Notes under the pieces: model-generated
Told to the model about the DNA's origin: nothing
Databases searched by the model: none
What the model saw: the letters and a program-made list of their open reading frames with translations, nothing else
Translations under genes and position numbers: made by a program
Shown: piece by piece, positions 42,759 to 52,308 of the stretch
Numbering within the stretch: position 1 is the first letter of the stretch
How the letters are laid out: every line of letters starts with the position of its first letter
Source of the DNA: Sandarakinorhabdus cyanobacteriorum
Lineage (GTDB): Bacteria; Pseudomonadota; Alphaproteobacteria; Sphingomonadales; Sphingomonadaceae
Length of the DNA: 64,000 nucleotides
NCBI RefSeq assembly: GCF_002251755.1
Contig: NZ_NOXT01000115.1
Location: 20,857-84,856, forward strand
Direction of reading: 5' to 3'

Positions 42759-45407
42759 TCAATATTTCACGCGCAGACGGGCATAGTAGAAACCGCCGTT
42801 GAATCCGAACGGGCCGCCGACGTTGGGATAGATCTGGCCATCGGCCAGGCTGTTGGTCAGCTGGAAGATCCGGTTGTCGGGCGAATTGGCCACCCGGTCC
42901 GGATAGGCGCTGAACGCGTTGATGGCGCCCACCGACAGCGTGTAATGATCGGCGAACGTGTAGGACACGTCGATATCGGTGGTGAACTTGGCGCCGAACC
43001 GCTGGCCCGGATAGCCCACCTCTTCGCGCCAGGCGCCATAATAGGCCTCGCGCACAGTCACCGCCCAGCCATTGTTGGCCCAGTTCACCGTCAGGTTGGC
43101 GCGATGGTTGGGCGCCAGATTGCCGATGTTGGTCACCAGCGCATCCGAGATGATGGCCGGATCACGCCGGGTCACGACCGACTTGTTGTAGCTGTAGGCC
43201 AGGGTTGCCGTGGTCTTGCCGCCCACAACCTCGCCGCGCCAGGTGCCGACCAGATCGACACCGCGGGTGCGGGTATCAAAGGCGTTGGTGAAATAATTCA
43301 CCGCGCCGCCGACGCCCACCGCCGCCAGCGCTGGCAGCGCCGCGATGTTGGCCGCCGTCACGTTGAAGTTCTGGCTGATGCCGATGCGGTTCTTCACCTT
43401 CACGCTGTACACGTCGATGGTGAAGTTCAGGCTGTCGCTGGGCTGCAGCACGATGCCGGCGCCAAAGTTGGTGGACCGTTCCGGCCGCAGCGAGCTGGCG
43501 CCATAGAATTGCGCGATGCTGCTGGTGACCGGATAGGTGCCAACCTGCACCTGATCGCCGCCCACGAAGGTGGTGGTGAGGATGGCCGTGTTGTTCTGGC
43601 CCGGCGACGGCGCGTGGAAGCCGGTGCCGGCGGTGCCGCGCAGCGAGACCACATCACTGGCCTTCCACAGGAAATTGCCCTTGCCCACAAAGGCGCTGCC
43701 GAACGTGTTGTAATGTTCGAAGCGGCCCATCGCACCCAGGCTCAGCGCGTCGGTCACATCGGTTTCAAGCCCGCCATAAATGGCATAGCTCTGCTGGCTG
43801 CGGGTGCCGGCAAAGGTCGGGCTGGTGCCGCCATAGCCCGAAGCGCCCGGCGGCTTCGTCACCTGCCCGGCCGGAAGATAGGTGCCATTGCCCTGCAGCG
43901 CGAACAGATTCTGCACCGCAAACGGCCCGCCGGCATAGGATTGCAGATCGCCTTCCGTCTGGGTGTAGCTTTCGCGGCGGAACTCCGCCCCGGCCGACAG
44001 GGTGATCGGCGATGCCAGCCCGGCTTCGATCGGATAGGTGAAATCGGCGTTGAAGTTCACCTCTTCCTGGATCAGCTTGCCGAATTCGAAGCTGGTTTGC
44101 GTCTGCGAACCGAACGACGGGCTCAAGGAGCCATACATCGACAGGTCAAGCTGGTTGCGCGCCAGCGTGCCCGACACATCATAGGTGAAGCCGCTTTCCA
44201 GCTTGCCCTTGATGCCAAGGACGCCCCACAGCTGATCGGTTTCCCCGACAAAGCGCGGCGTGAAGCCGGCCGGATACAGGGTGGAGAAGCGATAGACATT
44301 GTTGTCGAGCACAAAGCCCGACGACGGGCAGCCCAGCGCTGCGGCGTTCGCCGGGCAGCGCGTGAGATAGATCGGCGTGGCAAAGGCAGCGTTGGGGTTG
44401 ATGTTGGCGGTGCCGCCACCCACCAGGCCCAGCGTGCCGCCGATGGGCGAGCGATAGTTGAAGCTCTGGTCTGCCTTCAGATGGGAATAATTGCCCATCA
44501 GATACAGCTTCGCCGCGTCCGACAGCTCATAGGCGCTGTTGAGCAGGAAGCGATAGCTATACCCCGGCGAGGTGCCGTAAATCTGCGCCGGACCGGGGAA
44601 GTTCGGGATCTGGCTGGCCAGGCCCGGGTTCTGGTTGGCAAACACCAGCGCGATCGGGCGCGTGGCGTTGCGCACCGTGCCCTGTTCGTCATTATATTCG
44701 CCGGTCAGGTTGATGAAGCCGCGATCGCCCAGCTTCACCCCGGCATTGGCGGCGATCTGCCAATTCTCGCCGTCGCCGCGGTGGGTCAGGCCATAGCGCG
44801 CCACCACTTCCAGGCCAGCATCCTCGCGCAGGCCATAGTTCATCACGCCGGCAATGGCGTCGGAACCATATTGCGCCGTCGCACCATCGCGCAGGATCTG
44901 CAGATTGCCGATGCCCAGGCTGGGAATGGTCGAAATGTCGGCGCCCTGCGAACCAAAGCTCAAGGCCGTGTCACCGCCGGTGAACACCTGCACCAGCGCC
45001 GAACGCACCAGACGCTTGCCGTTCATCATCACCAGCACCTCATCGGCCGACAGGCCGCGCAGCGACGGGGCGCGCACGAAGGTGGAGGCATCGGCAATGG
45101 CGTTGGAACCGACATAGAAGGACGGCACGAGATTCTTGATCACATCCAGAATGTTGGATGCCGGCTGTGTCGCCAGATCGGCCGCGCTCACCACATCGAC
45201 CGGCGACGCCGAATCCAGGATCGACCGATCGGTGCGGCGGGTGCCGATCACCAGGATCATGCCATCATCCTTGTCGGCCTTGTCCTCGGCAGCGGCAGCG
45301 GGCGCGGCGGCCTGGGCCATGGCGGGAGAGGCCGCCAGCACGCCGGCCAGCGCCGTGCCTGCCAGCAGCACACAGCCAAGCGCCGTTTCCTTCATGTGCT
45401 TCATCAT
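42759..45407 (-). CDS. TonB-dependent receptor
   Basis: This complete 882-residue outer-membrane receptor has a signal peptide (cleavage near ASPAMAQ, residue 32), a plug domain with MILVIGTRRTDRSILDSASP as the probable TonB box region, NILDVIKNLVPSF, LRGLSADEVLVMMNGKR and DGATAQYGSDAIAGVMNY, then a long barrel ending in tyrosine (YYARLRVKY). Two adjacent ATGs (45407, 45404) are equally likely. A hairpin leader (CCTGCC / GGCAGG, 45427-45442) precedes it. It follows modC on the same strand after 156 bp, which raises the possibility of a shared substrate, but nothing in the protein proves it. Confidence 0.93.
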   Translation of the reverse strand: MMKHMKETALGCVLLAGTALAGVLAASPAMAQAAAPAAAAEDKADKDDGMILVIGTRRTDRSILDSASPVDVVSAADLATQPASNILDVIKNLVPSFYVGSNAIADASTFVRAPSLRGLSADEVLVMMNGKRLVRSALVQVFTGGDTALSFGSQGADISTIPSLGIGNLQILRDGATAQYGSDAIAGVMNYGLREDAGLEVVARYGLTHRGDGENWQIAANAGVKLGDRGFINLTGEYNDEQGTVRNATRPIALVFANQNPGLASQIPNFPGPAQIYGTSPGYSYRFLLNSAYELSDAAKLYLMGNYSHLKADQSFNYRSPIGGTLGLVGGGTANINPNAAFATPIYLTRCPANAAALGCPSSGFVLDNNVYRFSTLYPAGFTPRFVGETDQLWGVLGIKGKLESGFTYDVSGTLARNQLDLSMYGSLSPSFGSQTQTSFEFGKLIQEEVNFNADFTYPIEAGLASPITLSAGAEFRRESYTQTEGDLQSYAGGPFAVQNLFALQGNGTYLPAGQVTKPPGASGYGGTSPTFAGTRSQQSYAIYGGLETDVTDALSLGAMGRFEHYNTFGSAFVGKGNFLWKASDVVSLRGTAGTGFHAPSPGQNNTAILTTTFVGGDQVQVGTYPVTSSIAQFYGASSLRPERSTNFGAGIVLQPSDSLNFTIDVYSVKVKNRIGISQNFNVTAANIAALPALAAVGVGGAVNYFTNAFDTRTRGVDLVGTWRGEVVGGKTTATLAYSYNKSVVTRRDPAIISDALVTNIGNLAPNHRANLTVNWANNGWAVTVREAYYGAWREEVGYPGQRFGAKFTTDIDVSYTFADHYTLSVGAINAFSAYPDRVANSPDNRIFQLTNSLADGQIYPNVGGPFGFNGGFYYARLRVKY

Positions 45408-45563
45408 TGTTCCCCTATTCTTGGCCTGCCCCCCGGCAGGCTGGGGAAGAGTCTATGCCTGCTGCAGATGCGAACAACGGGGCGAATGCACCACGCCCCC
45501 CAATTTGATCAGTTTGCCGCCAAGTGTGACAAAAATACTGCAATTTCTGTCATTTATGTAATG

Positions 45564-46244
45564 TTATCCGGCCAACCAGCGGCTGATCCGGCTGCCCGCG
45601 TCGGCCAGCAGCGCCGCCGCCGGCCCCTGTTCCACGATGGCGCCATCCACCATGAACGCGGCCGTGTCGGCGATGGCGGCCGCCTCGGCCAGATCATGCG
45701 TCACGATGATCATCGGCGCCGCCGTCCGCGCCCGCACATCGGCGACCAGCCGCAGCAGCGCGCGGCGCACCGGCGGGTCCACGGCGGCAAAGGGCTCATC
45801 CAGCAGCAGCAGGTCGGGCGCCCGGGCCAGCGCCCGCGCCAGCGCCACCCGCATCTGCTCCCCACCCGAAAGCTGCGCCGGCCGCCGGTCCAGCACCGCG
45901 CCCTCCAGCTGCATCGCCGCCAGCAGGGCGCGCGCCGCAGCTTCATCACGCCGGTCTTGCGCGATCATCACATTGGCCAGCGCATCCAGGTGCGGGAACA
46001 GCCCGCCGCCCTGGATCACCAGCCCCACCCGGCGCCGCCACGCCGGCAATTGCTGCCAGTCCTGCCCCGCCACCAGCACCGTGCCGCTGGCCGGCACCAG
46101 CCCGGCAATCGCCTGCAACAGCGTGGATTTGCCGGCCCCCGATGGCCCGACCAGCGCCAGCGTCTGCCCCGGCGCCACCGCCAGCGTGGCCGCCACCGCC
46201 ATCGGCCCGGCGCGCGTCAGGGCAAGGCGCAACCCTTCAGCCAC
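45564..46244 (-). CDS. modC: Molybdate ABC transporter, ATP-binding protein
   Basis: This 226-residue ABC ATPase has Walker A GPSGAGKST, Q-loop VIQGGGLFPH, signature LSGGEQMRVALARAL, Walker B LLLLDEPFAAVD and H-loop VTHDLAEA. The C-terminal molybdate-binding Mop domain of full-length ModC is missing, so this is a short form. It starts at GTG, with an 8-nt overlap with modB. The gene order shows its role with modA and modB. Confidence 0.88.
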   Translation of the reverse strand: MAEGLRLALTRAGPMAVAATLAVAPGQTLALVGPSGAGKSTLLQAIAGLVPASGTVLVAGQDWQQLPAWRRRVGLVIQGGGLFPHLDALANVMIAQDRRDEAAARALLAAMQLEGAVLDRRPAQLSGGEQMRVALARALARAPDLLLLDEPFAAVDPPVRRALLRLVADVRARTAAPMIIVTHDLAEAAAIADTAAFMVDGAIVEQGPAAALLADAGSRISRWLAG

Positions 46245-46902
46245 GGCGTCTGCCCAGCAGGAACAGCATCAGGATGGCCACAAGGCTGATCGCGGCCAGC
46301 AGCAGCGCCAGCCGCACCGCGCCGCCCATGTCAAACGCCTGCACCCGATCATAAATGGCGAGGCTCAGCGTCGCCGTCTCGCCCGGAATGGCGCCGCCCA
46401 CCATCAGCACCACGCCAAATTCGCCCAGCGTGTGGGCAAAGGCCAGCACCGCGCCGGTCGCCAGCCCCGGCCAGGCCAGCGGCAGCTCCACCAGGCCAAA
46501 AGCCCGCAAGGGGGACAGGCCACAACTCGCCGCCGCGCCGCGCACCGCCGGCCCGATGGCGCGAAAGGCCTGCGCCGCCGGCTGCACCGCCAGCGGCAGG
46601 TTGACGATCACGCTTGCTGCCCAAATGCCGGCAAAGCTGAACACCAGCCGCCCGCCGGTCAGCGCCGCCCAGGCCCGGCCCGGCGCCGTTTCCGGCCCCA
46701 GCCCGATCAGCAGCGCCAGCCCCAGCACGGTGGGCGGCAACAGCAGTGGCAGGATCAGCAGCGCCTCAACCAAGGGCCGCCCGCGCCAATGGGTGGTGCC
46801 CAGCCAGCGGCCGAGCAGCAGCGCCAGCGGCAGCAGCGCCGCCACCGTCGCCAGCCCCAGCCCCAGGCTCAGCCGCAGCGCCGCCAGATCATCGCCCGTC
46901 AT
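46237..46902 (-). CDS. modB: Molybdate ABC transporter, permease
   Basis: This 221-residue inner-membrane permease has about five helices. The BPD_transp_1 coupling region LAFAHTLGEFGVVLMVGGAIPGET is the ModB/CysTW-type EAA loop, and ILPLLLPPTVLGLALL is the family start region. Its ATG overlaps the modA stop (ATGA). It forms the channel for molybdate with modC. Confidence 0.92.
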   Translation of the reverse strand: MTGDDLAALRLSLGLGLATVAALLPLALLLGRWLGTTHWRGRPLVEALLILPLLLPPTVLGLALLIGLGPETAPGRAWAALTGGRLVFSFAGIWAASVIVNLPLAVQPAAQAFRAIGPAVRGAAASCGLSPLRAFGLVELPLAWPGLATGAVLAFAHTLGEFGVVLMVGGAIPGETATLSLAIYDRVQAFDMGGAVRLALLLAAISLVAILMLFLLGRRRG

Positions 46903-47633
46903 GGCGTGCCAAAACCAGCCGCTTTCAGCGCCGCCTGCCCCCCCGGCCCGGTCACGGCATCGGCCAGCGCCCGCGCCGCCGGCGATGCGCCCGGCATGAT
47001 CACCAGCGTCTGCAACAACGGCGGATGCAGGCCGGGGCTGATCGGCAGCACGGTGACCCCGCCTGAAGCGCGCGCCAGCGGCAGCGCCACAATGCCGGCA
47101 TCGGCCGCCCCGCTGGTCACAAAGGTCAGCGCCTGGGCGACATTGTCTCCCAGCACCAGCGGCGCATGCCCGATGCCGGCCTTGCGCAACACCGCCTGCG
47201 CCGCCGCGCCATAGGGGGCGTGGGCCGGATTGGCGATGGCCAGATGCTTCACCTGCCGTGCGGCAATCGCCGCCTTCAGGCTGCCCAGATCGCGGATCGC
47301 GCTGCCCGGCGGCACCACCAGCGCCAGCCGGCCCAGCGCATAGGCGCGGCGCTCCACCCCCGGCACGGCATCGGCCAGCCGCTGCGCCAGCGCATGGTCG
47401 GCCAGCAGCAGCAGCTGGAACGGCGCGCCATTGATCGCCTGCTGCACCATCTGGCCGGATGATCCAAAGCTCAGCCGATAGGTCGCACCGGTCCTCGCCT
47501 GCAGGGCGGTCACCATTGGCGGCAGCACCAGCCGCAGATCGGCCGCCGCCGCCACCGCGACTGGCACCGGCCCTGCCGCGCGCAATGGGTTCGGCAGCAG
47601 CAGCAGGAACAGCAGGAACCACCTGAACGTCAT
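46899..47633 (-). CDS. modA: Molybdate ABC transporter, substrate-binding protein
   Basis: This 244-residue periplasmic protein has a signal peptide (cleavage near NPLRAAG, residue 20). ModA-type segments are VAAAADLRLVLPP, LSFGSSGQMVQQAINGAPF with oxyanion-binding serines, LAIANPAHAPYG and TSGAADAGIVALPLA. It binds molybdate or tungstate; sulphate is less likely given these motifs. It leads the modABC operon, which could supply the molybdoenzyme at 16.6 kb. It is divergent from the aminotransferase gene. Confidence 0.92.
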   Translation of the reverse strand: MTFRWFLLFLLLLPNPLRAAGPVPVAVAAAADLRLVLPPMVTALQARTGATYRLSFGSSGQMVQQAINGAPFQLLLLADHALAQRLADAVPGVERRAYALGRLALVVPPGSAIRDLGSLKAAIAARQVKHLAIANPAHAPYGAAAQAVLRKAGIGHAPLVLGDNVAQALTFVTSGAADAGIVALPLARASGGVTVLPISPGLHPPLLQTLVIMPGASPAARALADAVTGPGGQAALKAAGFGTP

Positions 47634-47699
47634 CTTCGTCTTGTGCCAGCCGCTCGGGCCAGGTGCAACGCCGCGCAAAAGCCGCTAAGCCCTCCCACC

Positions 47700-48848
47700 A
47701 TGAACCACCCCGATCCCGTCCAGCCCTTCCACGCCATCAGCATCTCGCGCCTGGCCCGTGATCTGGAAGGGCAGGGGCGCAGCATCATCCACATGGAATT
47801 CGGCCAGCCCTCCACCGGCGCACCGGCCGCCGCCATCGCCCGCGTCCAGGCCGTGCTGACCAGCGATCCCGGCAGCTATTGGGAATCCGATGCCCTGAAA
47901 GCCCGCATCGCCAAACTCTATCAGGATCGCCACGGGCTCGGCATCAACCCCGAACGCATCATCCTCAGCTGCGGCGCCTCCCCGGCGCTGGTGATGGCGC
48001 TCACCGCGGCCTTCCGGCCCGGCGATGTGATCGCCATGGCCCGGCCCGGCTATGTCGCCTATCGCAACAATGTGCTGGCGCTGTCGATGGTGCCGCTCGA
48101 AATCGCCTGCGGGCCGGAAAGCCGCTACCAGCTCACCGCAGCGCACCTGGCGGCGCTCGATCCGGCGCCGGCCGGGGTCATCATCGCCAGCCCGGCCAAC
48201 CCCACCGGCACGGTGATCGCCCGCGACGAACTGGCCGCCATCGCCGCCGTCTGCGCGACCCGCGGCATCCGCATCATCTCGGACGAGATTTACCACGGCC
48301 TGTCCTTCGTCGGCCCGGTGGCGAGCGCGCTGGAATTCGCGCCCAATGCGCTGGTGGTGAACAGCTTCTCCAAATATTTCTCGATGGTGGGCTGGCGGCT
48401 CGGCTGGCTGGTCGCGCCTGACGATCTGCTGGGCGCGGCGCGCGCCCGCATGGGCAATCTTTTCCTCACCGCGCCCAGCCTGTCGCAACATGCCGGCCTT
48501 GTCGCCATGGACTGTGTCGACGAGCTCGAAGCCCATATCGCCCGCTATGCCCGCAACCGCGATCTGATGCTGGCGGCGCTGCCGGCCATGGGGCTGACGC
48601 AGATCGCACCGCCCGATGGCGCCTTCTATATCTGGGCCGATGTCCGCCACCTCACCGATGATGTGATGGACTTTGCCCGCCAGCTGCTGCTCGACACCGG
48701 CGTCGCCACCGCCCCCGGCATCGATTTCGATCCGGTCGATGGCGGGCACTTCCTGCGCTTCAGCTTCGCTGTGGACACGCCGCTGGTGGAAGACGCAATC
48801 GCGCGGATGATCCCCTGGTTCCAGGCCCGCAACCGCCGCCCGGCCTGA
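47700..48848 (+). CDS. PLP-dependent aminotransferase (fold type I, class I/II)
   Basis: This 382-residue aminotransferase of the AspC-like group has the cofactor-binding ASPANPTGTV, SDEIYHGLSF and the PLP lysine Lys225 in NSFSKYFSMVGWRLGW. The C-terminal arginine region GGHFLRFSFA binds the substrate carboxylate. The substrate is not defined; aspartate, aromatic or alanine types are all possible. ATG 47700 is chosen over an upstream start at 47643 that would run into the modA promoter region. Confidence 0.92.
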   Translation: MNHPDPVQPFHAISISRLARDLEGQGRSIIHMEFGQPSTGAPAAAIARVQAVLTSDPGSYWESDALKARIAKLYQDRHGLGINPERIILSCGASPALVMALTAAFRPGDVIAMARPGYVAYRNNVLALSMVPLEIACGPESRYQLTAAHLAALDPAPAGVIIASPANPTGTVIARDELAAIAAVCATRGIRIISDEIYHGLSFVGPVASALEFAPNALVVNSFSKYFSMVGWRLGWLVAPDDLLGAARARMGNLFLTAPSLSQHAGLVAMDCVDELEAHIARYARNRDLMLAALPAMGLTQIAPPDGAFYIWADVRHLTDDVMDFARQLLLDTGVATAPGIDFDPVDGGHFLRFSFAVDTPLVEDAIARMIPWFQARNRRPA

Positions 48849-48851
48849 CCA

Positions 48852-48974
48852 GATCCTCCCCCTCTGGGGGAGGTGGCAGCCGCAGGCTGACGGAGGGGCG
48901 CGCGTTTCGGGGTCACGGCCCTTCCGCCCCCTCCGCCTCGCCATGCTCGGCACCTCCCCCAGAGGGGGAGGATC
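48852..48974. repeat. Foldback intergenic element, copy D
   Basis: This is the cleanest copy: a perfect 24-bp terminal inverted repeat at 48852-48875 and 48951-48974 (outer end GATCCTCCCC), each arm itself a palindrome. Inside are GCAGCC / GGCTG and CGGAGGGG / CCCCTCCG stems and the tail CTCGGCACCTCCCC shared with copy A. It separates the convergent aminotransferase and MFS genes. Confidence 0.8.
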
Positions 48975-48983
48975 ACATGCCTC

Positions 48984-50201
48984 TTACGCCGCCGGCACCG
49001 CCCGGCTCACCCCCTGCACCCGCAGGAACAGCAGCGCCGTCAGCCCGACGAAGAACAGCGACACCACAAAGGGCGCCCCCGGCGCATGCACCGGCGCGCC
49101 ATCTGCGGAAAAGCGCGCGAACACCGTCGTCATCAACGGCGGGCCGATGATGGCTGAAAGGCTCTGGATGGAGGCCACGGCCCCCTGCAGCTCGCCCTGC
49201 TCCGATGGCGGCATTTCGGTCGACATCAGGCCCTGCAGGCAGGGGAACACCAGGCCCTGGCAGGCCGAAACCGCGATCCCAAGGTAAACCATCCAGCCGG
49301 CATCAGCCATGGCATAGGTGGAATAACCGGCCACGGCCGACACGATGCCCACCGCGATGATGCGGCGCTGGCCAAAGCGCGGGATCAGCCGGCGGCCCAG
49401 GAAACCCTGCACGATGGCGCCGGTGACGCCCACCGCCGCCAGGCTCCAGCCCACCTGCTCGGCATTCCAGCCATAACGAAGCTGCCCGTGGTAGGACCAG
49501 ATCGAGTAAAGTGACTGGTACGACAGCGTCCACACGAACACGGTCGCGGCCAGCATCAGCACCACCGGATGCGCCGATTTCAGCCGCAGCAACGCCCCCA
49601 CCGGATTGGCGCGCCGCCATTCGAAGGCGCGGCGCTTTTCCGGCGGCAGCGATTCGGGCAGCACGATCAGACCATAAAGGAAATTGGCCGCCGCCAGCCC
49701 GGCCGACACCAGGAAGGGCACCGCCTCGCCATAGCGGGCGACAAAGCCGCCCAGCGCCGGCCCGATGATGAAGCCAAAGCCAAAGGCCATGCCGATAACG
49801 CCGAAATTGGCCCCGCGCTTTTCGGGCGGGGTGACATCGGCGATATAGGCATAGGCGGTGGGGAAGGTCGCCCCGGTGATGCCGGCCACCACGCGCGCCG
49901 CCACCAGCCACCACAGGGTGGGGGCAAAGGCCATCACCACATAATCGGCGGCAAAGGCCGCCAGGCTGGCCAGCAACACCGGGCGGCGGCCAAAGCGGTC
50001 CGACAGGCCGCCGATCACCGGCCCCATCACGAACTGGATGCTGGCATACATGAAGGCGATCCAGCCCGACACTTCGGCCGTGGTGGCCAGCGGCTGGCCC
50101 GAAAGCCGCACGATCAGCTGCGGAAACACCGGGATGACGACGCCAAAGCCGATGGCATCGATCAGCACGGTGACAAAGATGAAGGTGAGCGCGCGGTTCA
50201 C
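48984..50201 (-). CDS. MFS transporter, TetA-like multidrug efflux
   Basis: This 405-residue transporter has 12 helices. [21 protein letters not shown] at the start, [14 protein letters not shown] after helix 2 and [21 protein letters not shown] are typical of the TCR/Tet branch of drug:H+ antiporters. An actual drug substrate is not shown. GTG 50201 (VNRALTF) is preferred because upstream codons look non-coding; a weak ribosome site leaves the start open. Confidence 0.88.
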   Translation of the reverse strand: MNRALTFIFVTVLIDAIGFGVVIPVFPQLIVRLSGQPLATTAEVSGWIAFMYASIQFVMGPVIGGLSDRFGRRPVLLASLAAFAADYVVMAFAPTLWWLVAARVVAGITGATFPTAYAYIADVTPPEKRGANFGVIGMAFGFGFIIGPALGGFVARYGEAVPFLVSAGLAAANFLYGLIVLPESLPPEKRRAFEWRRANPVGALLRLKSAHPVVLMLAATVFVWTLSYQSLYSIWSYHGQLRYGWNAEQVGWSLAAVGVTGAIVQGFLGRRLIPRFGQRRIIAVGIVSAVAGYSTYAMADAGWMVYLGIAVSACQGLVFPCLQGLMSTEMPPSEQGELQGAVASIQSLSAIIGPPLMTTVFARFSADGAPVHAPGAPFVVSLFFVGLTALLFLRVQGVSRAVPAA

Positions 50202-50338
50202 GCGGCGGCCACCACATGGACCCGGATCATGGCTGTGGGCGTTACCCCGTTTTTCCGCTTTCGCCCATAAGGGAAGTCGCCGGGGTTGCATGGGTGCGGC
50301 AAAATGTGTTTTGTGCAGACGCGAAGGAAGTGTCCGAC

Positions 50339-50728
50339 ATGTCCGTGCTCAAGATGATCTTCACCTGGTGGAATGGCCCCGGCATCACCACCCGCCTGTT
50401 CACCGCCCGCCACGGGATCGAGGTGGGCCGCGATGATCAGGGCAATATCTATTACCGCTCCGGCAGCGGCGCCGGGGAACGCCGCTGGGTGATCTACAAC
50501 GGCGAACCCGAAGCCACCCGCATCCCGCCGGAATGGCATTTGTGGATCCACCGCACGGTCGATGCGCCGCCATCGGAAAAGCCGCTGGTGACCCGCGCCT
50601 GGGAACGGCCGTGGACGCCGACCGCCACCGGCACGGCACTGGCCCATTCCCCACGCGGCGCACTCGCCGCCGGCGGCACCCGCGCCGCCGCCACCGGCGA
50701 TTATCGCGCCTGGTCGCCCGACGCCTGA
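50339..50728 (+). CDS. NADH:ubiquinone oxidoreductase subunit NDUFA12
   Basis: This 129-residue accessory subunit of respiratory complex I (17.2 kDa/B17.2 family) is conserved in Alphaproteobacteria and mitochondria. Signatures are TWWNGPGITTRLFT, GRDDQGNIYYRS, RRWVIYNGEPEATRIPPEWHLWIH and the Pro/Trp-rich WERPWTPTATGT. AAGGAAG precedes ATG 50339. It starts the conserved block with mlaD and DUF2155. Confidence 0.94.
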   Translation: MSVLKMIFTWWNGPGITTRLFTARHGIEVGRDDQGNIYYRSGSGAGERRWVIYNGEPEATRIPPEWHLWIHRTVDAPPSEKPLVTRAWERPWTPTATGTALAHSPRGALAAGGTRAAATGDYRAWSPDA

Positions 50729-50739
50729 TCGGGCGGAAA

Positions 50740-51213
50740 ATGGCCGGCACCCTGAAAGACAATCTGCTCGAAGCCATCATCGGCCTGCTGGTCGTGGTGA
50801 TGGCGGCCGGCTTCGTCACCTATGCCTGGGCCCGCACTGGCGCTGGCGAAGGCAATGACGGCACCGTGCTGGTGGCGCGCTTTCCCAATATTGCCGGCGT
50901 GTCGCTGGGCACCGATATCAAGGTGGCCGGGGTGAAGGTAGGCAAGGTGGTGGGCCTGGAACTTGATCCGGGCAGCTATCAGGCGGTGCTGCGCCTGTCG
51001 GTTGATCGCGGCCTCAAGCTGCCGATCGATTCATCGGCGGCGATCACGTCGGAAGGGCTGCTCGGCGGCAATTATGTCGCCCTCACGCCGGGCGGCGACA
51101 CCGCCATGCTCAAGGCCGGTGACGAGATTGTCGAAACCTCCGGCGCGCCGGATCTGATGGGCCTGATCGGCAGCGTGGTGAACCGGTCAGGCGGCGATGC
51201 GCCGGCCAAATAA
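50740..51213 (+). CDS. mlaD: MlaD, outer-membrane lipid asymmetry MCE protein
   Basis: This 157-residue protein has an N-terminal membrane anchor (about 8-30) and one MCE domain (VARFPNIAGVSLGTDIKVAG, VGKVVGLEL, SSEGLLGGNYVALTPG-type turn). It forms a hexameric ring in the periplasm that carries phospholipids between membranes. The other Mla genes are not in the window. It overlaps the DUF2155 gene by 17 nt. Confidence 0.92.
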   Translation: MAGTLKDNLLEAIIGLLVVVMAAGFVTYAWARTGAGEGNDGTVLVARFPNIAGVSLGTDIKVAGVKVGKVVGLELDPGSYQAVLRLSVDRGLKLPIDSSAAITSEGLLGGNYVALTPGGDTAMLKAGDEIVETSGAPDLMGLIGSVVNRSGGDAPAK

Positions 51214-51748
51214 GGCAATCTTGCTGGCGCTGCTGGCCTGCGCCCCGCTGCGGGCACAGGCGCCCGATGCGCGGGCACCGGATGCGGCCGCGCGGCCACC
51301 GGCGCTGCCAGATGCTGCCACCAATGCCCCGAAAATTGCCACGGTCACCCCGGTGAAAGACCGGGTTCTGGTGATCGGCGCGCTGTCGAAACGCACCGGC
51401 CAAAGCCGCAGCTTCACCCTCAAACCCGGCCAATATGTCGAATTCGCCGGCATCCGCATCACGGCGCGCACCTGCGAGACGACACCGCCGTGGGAACGCC
51501 CGAAACTCTCCGGCGCCTTCCTGCAAGTTGATGAAAAACTGGGCAATTCGCCGCTGCGCCGGGTGTTCTCAGGCTGGCTCTACGCCGAAAGCCCCAGCCT
51601 CAGCGTCATGGAACACCCGCGCTACGATGTCTGGCTCAAAAGCTGTACGATGCGATTCCCCGACGGCCCCGCCTTGGGCCCAAGCCCTTCATCATCCACG
51701 AAAAAATCACCCGAACCCACCAGCGCCGCCGCCAGCCTGGCCCGGTAA
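51197..51748 (+). CDS. DUF2155 domain-containing secreted protein
   Basis: This 183-residue protein has a signal peptide (cleavage near APLRAQA, residue 21), an Ala/Pro-rich linker and the DUF2155 domain (about 45-150) with [27 protein letters not shown] and [25 protein letters not shown]. Two conserved cysteines (in RTCET and LKSCT) may form a disulfide. The last 30 or so residues, rich in Ser/Pro/Ala, run antisense over the end of aat for 127 nt, which suggests loss of the original stop codon. Confidence 0.9.
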   Translation: MRRPNKAILLALLACAPLRAQAPDARAPDAAARPPALPDAATNAPKIATVTPVKDRVLVIGALSKRTGQSRSFTLKPGQYVEFAGIRITARTCETTPPWERPKLSGAFLQVDEKLGNSPLRRVFSGWLYAESPSLSVMEHPRYDVWLKSCTMRFPDGPALGPSPSSSTKKSPEPTSAAASLAR

Positions 51749-52308
51749 TCCTTCGCCGGAATCTCGATCGCGCCAAACCCGGCCAGATGCTCGGTCAGAA
51801 ACTGGGTGTCCAGCAGCACAAACCCACCCAGCCGCAACCGCACCACCAACGCCGCCAGACAGGCCTTGCTGGCATCCCTGACCCGGGTGAACATCGATTC
51901 GCCAAAGAAGGCCCGGCCCAGCCGCACGCCATAAAGCCCGCCCGCCAGTTCGCCATCGGCCGTCCACGCCTCCACGCTGTGCGCCTGGCCGCGCTCGTGC
52001 AGGGCCAGATAGGCATCATGAATCAATGGGTTGATCCAGGTCTCGCTGCGTCCCGGCACCGGCTCGGCACAACCGGCCAGCACATCGCCAAAGGCCTGAT
52101 CCACGGTGAAGCGGAACCGCTGCTGCTTCAAGACCTTGGCCAGGCTGCGCGGCAAGTGGAAGCCATCCAGTGGCAAGATACCCCGCCGCCGTGGCTCCAC
52201 CCAGAACACATCGCTGCTGTCGGCCCGCTCCGCCATCGGAAAAATGCCGCTGGCATAGGCGCGCAGCAGCATGTCCGGGTCAAGCCGATGAACAAGTGAG
52301 CGGCTCAT
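51622..52308 (-). CDS. aat: Leucyl/phenylalanyl-tRNA--protein transferase
   Basis: Aat adds Leu or Phe to proteins with N-terminal Arg or Lys, marking them for ClpS/ClpAP degradation (N-end rule). The 228-residue protein has [14 protein letters not shown] near the start, [13 protein letters not shown], and the family core [20 protein letters not shown] and [19 protein letters not shown]. Its 3' end overlaps the convergent DUF2155 gene by 127 nt. Confidence 0.95.
   Translation of the reverse strand: MSRSLVHRLDPDMLLRAYASGIFPMAERADSSDVFWVEPRRRGILPLDGFHLPRSLAKVLKQQRFRFTVDQAFGDVLAGCAEPVPGRSETWINPLIHDAYLALHERGQAHSVEAWTADGELAGGLYGVRLGRAFFGESMFTRVRDASKACLAALVVRLRLGGFVLLDTQFLTEHLAGFGAIEIPAKDYRARLAAALVGSGDFFVDDEGLGPKAGPSGNRIVQLLSQTS

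Noticed and set aside
45408..45563. A possible riboswitch ahead of the TonB receptor
   Set aside because: Only one short hairpin is visible. Conserved cobalamin, TPP or FMN riboswitch boxes were looked for and not seen.
42450..46289. A 1279-codon open frame on the plus strand
   Set aside because: It is antisense to the TonB receptor and modC, which have full motif sets. Its composition is typical of a shadow frame.
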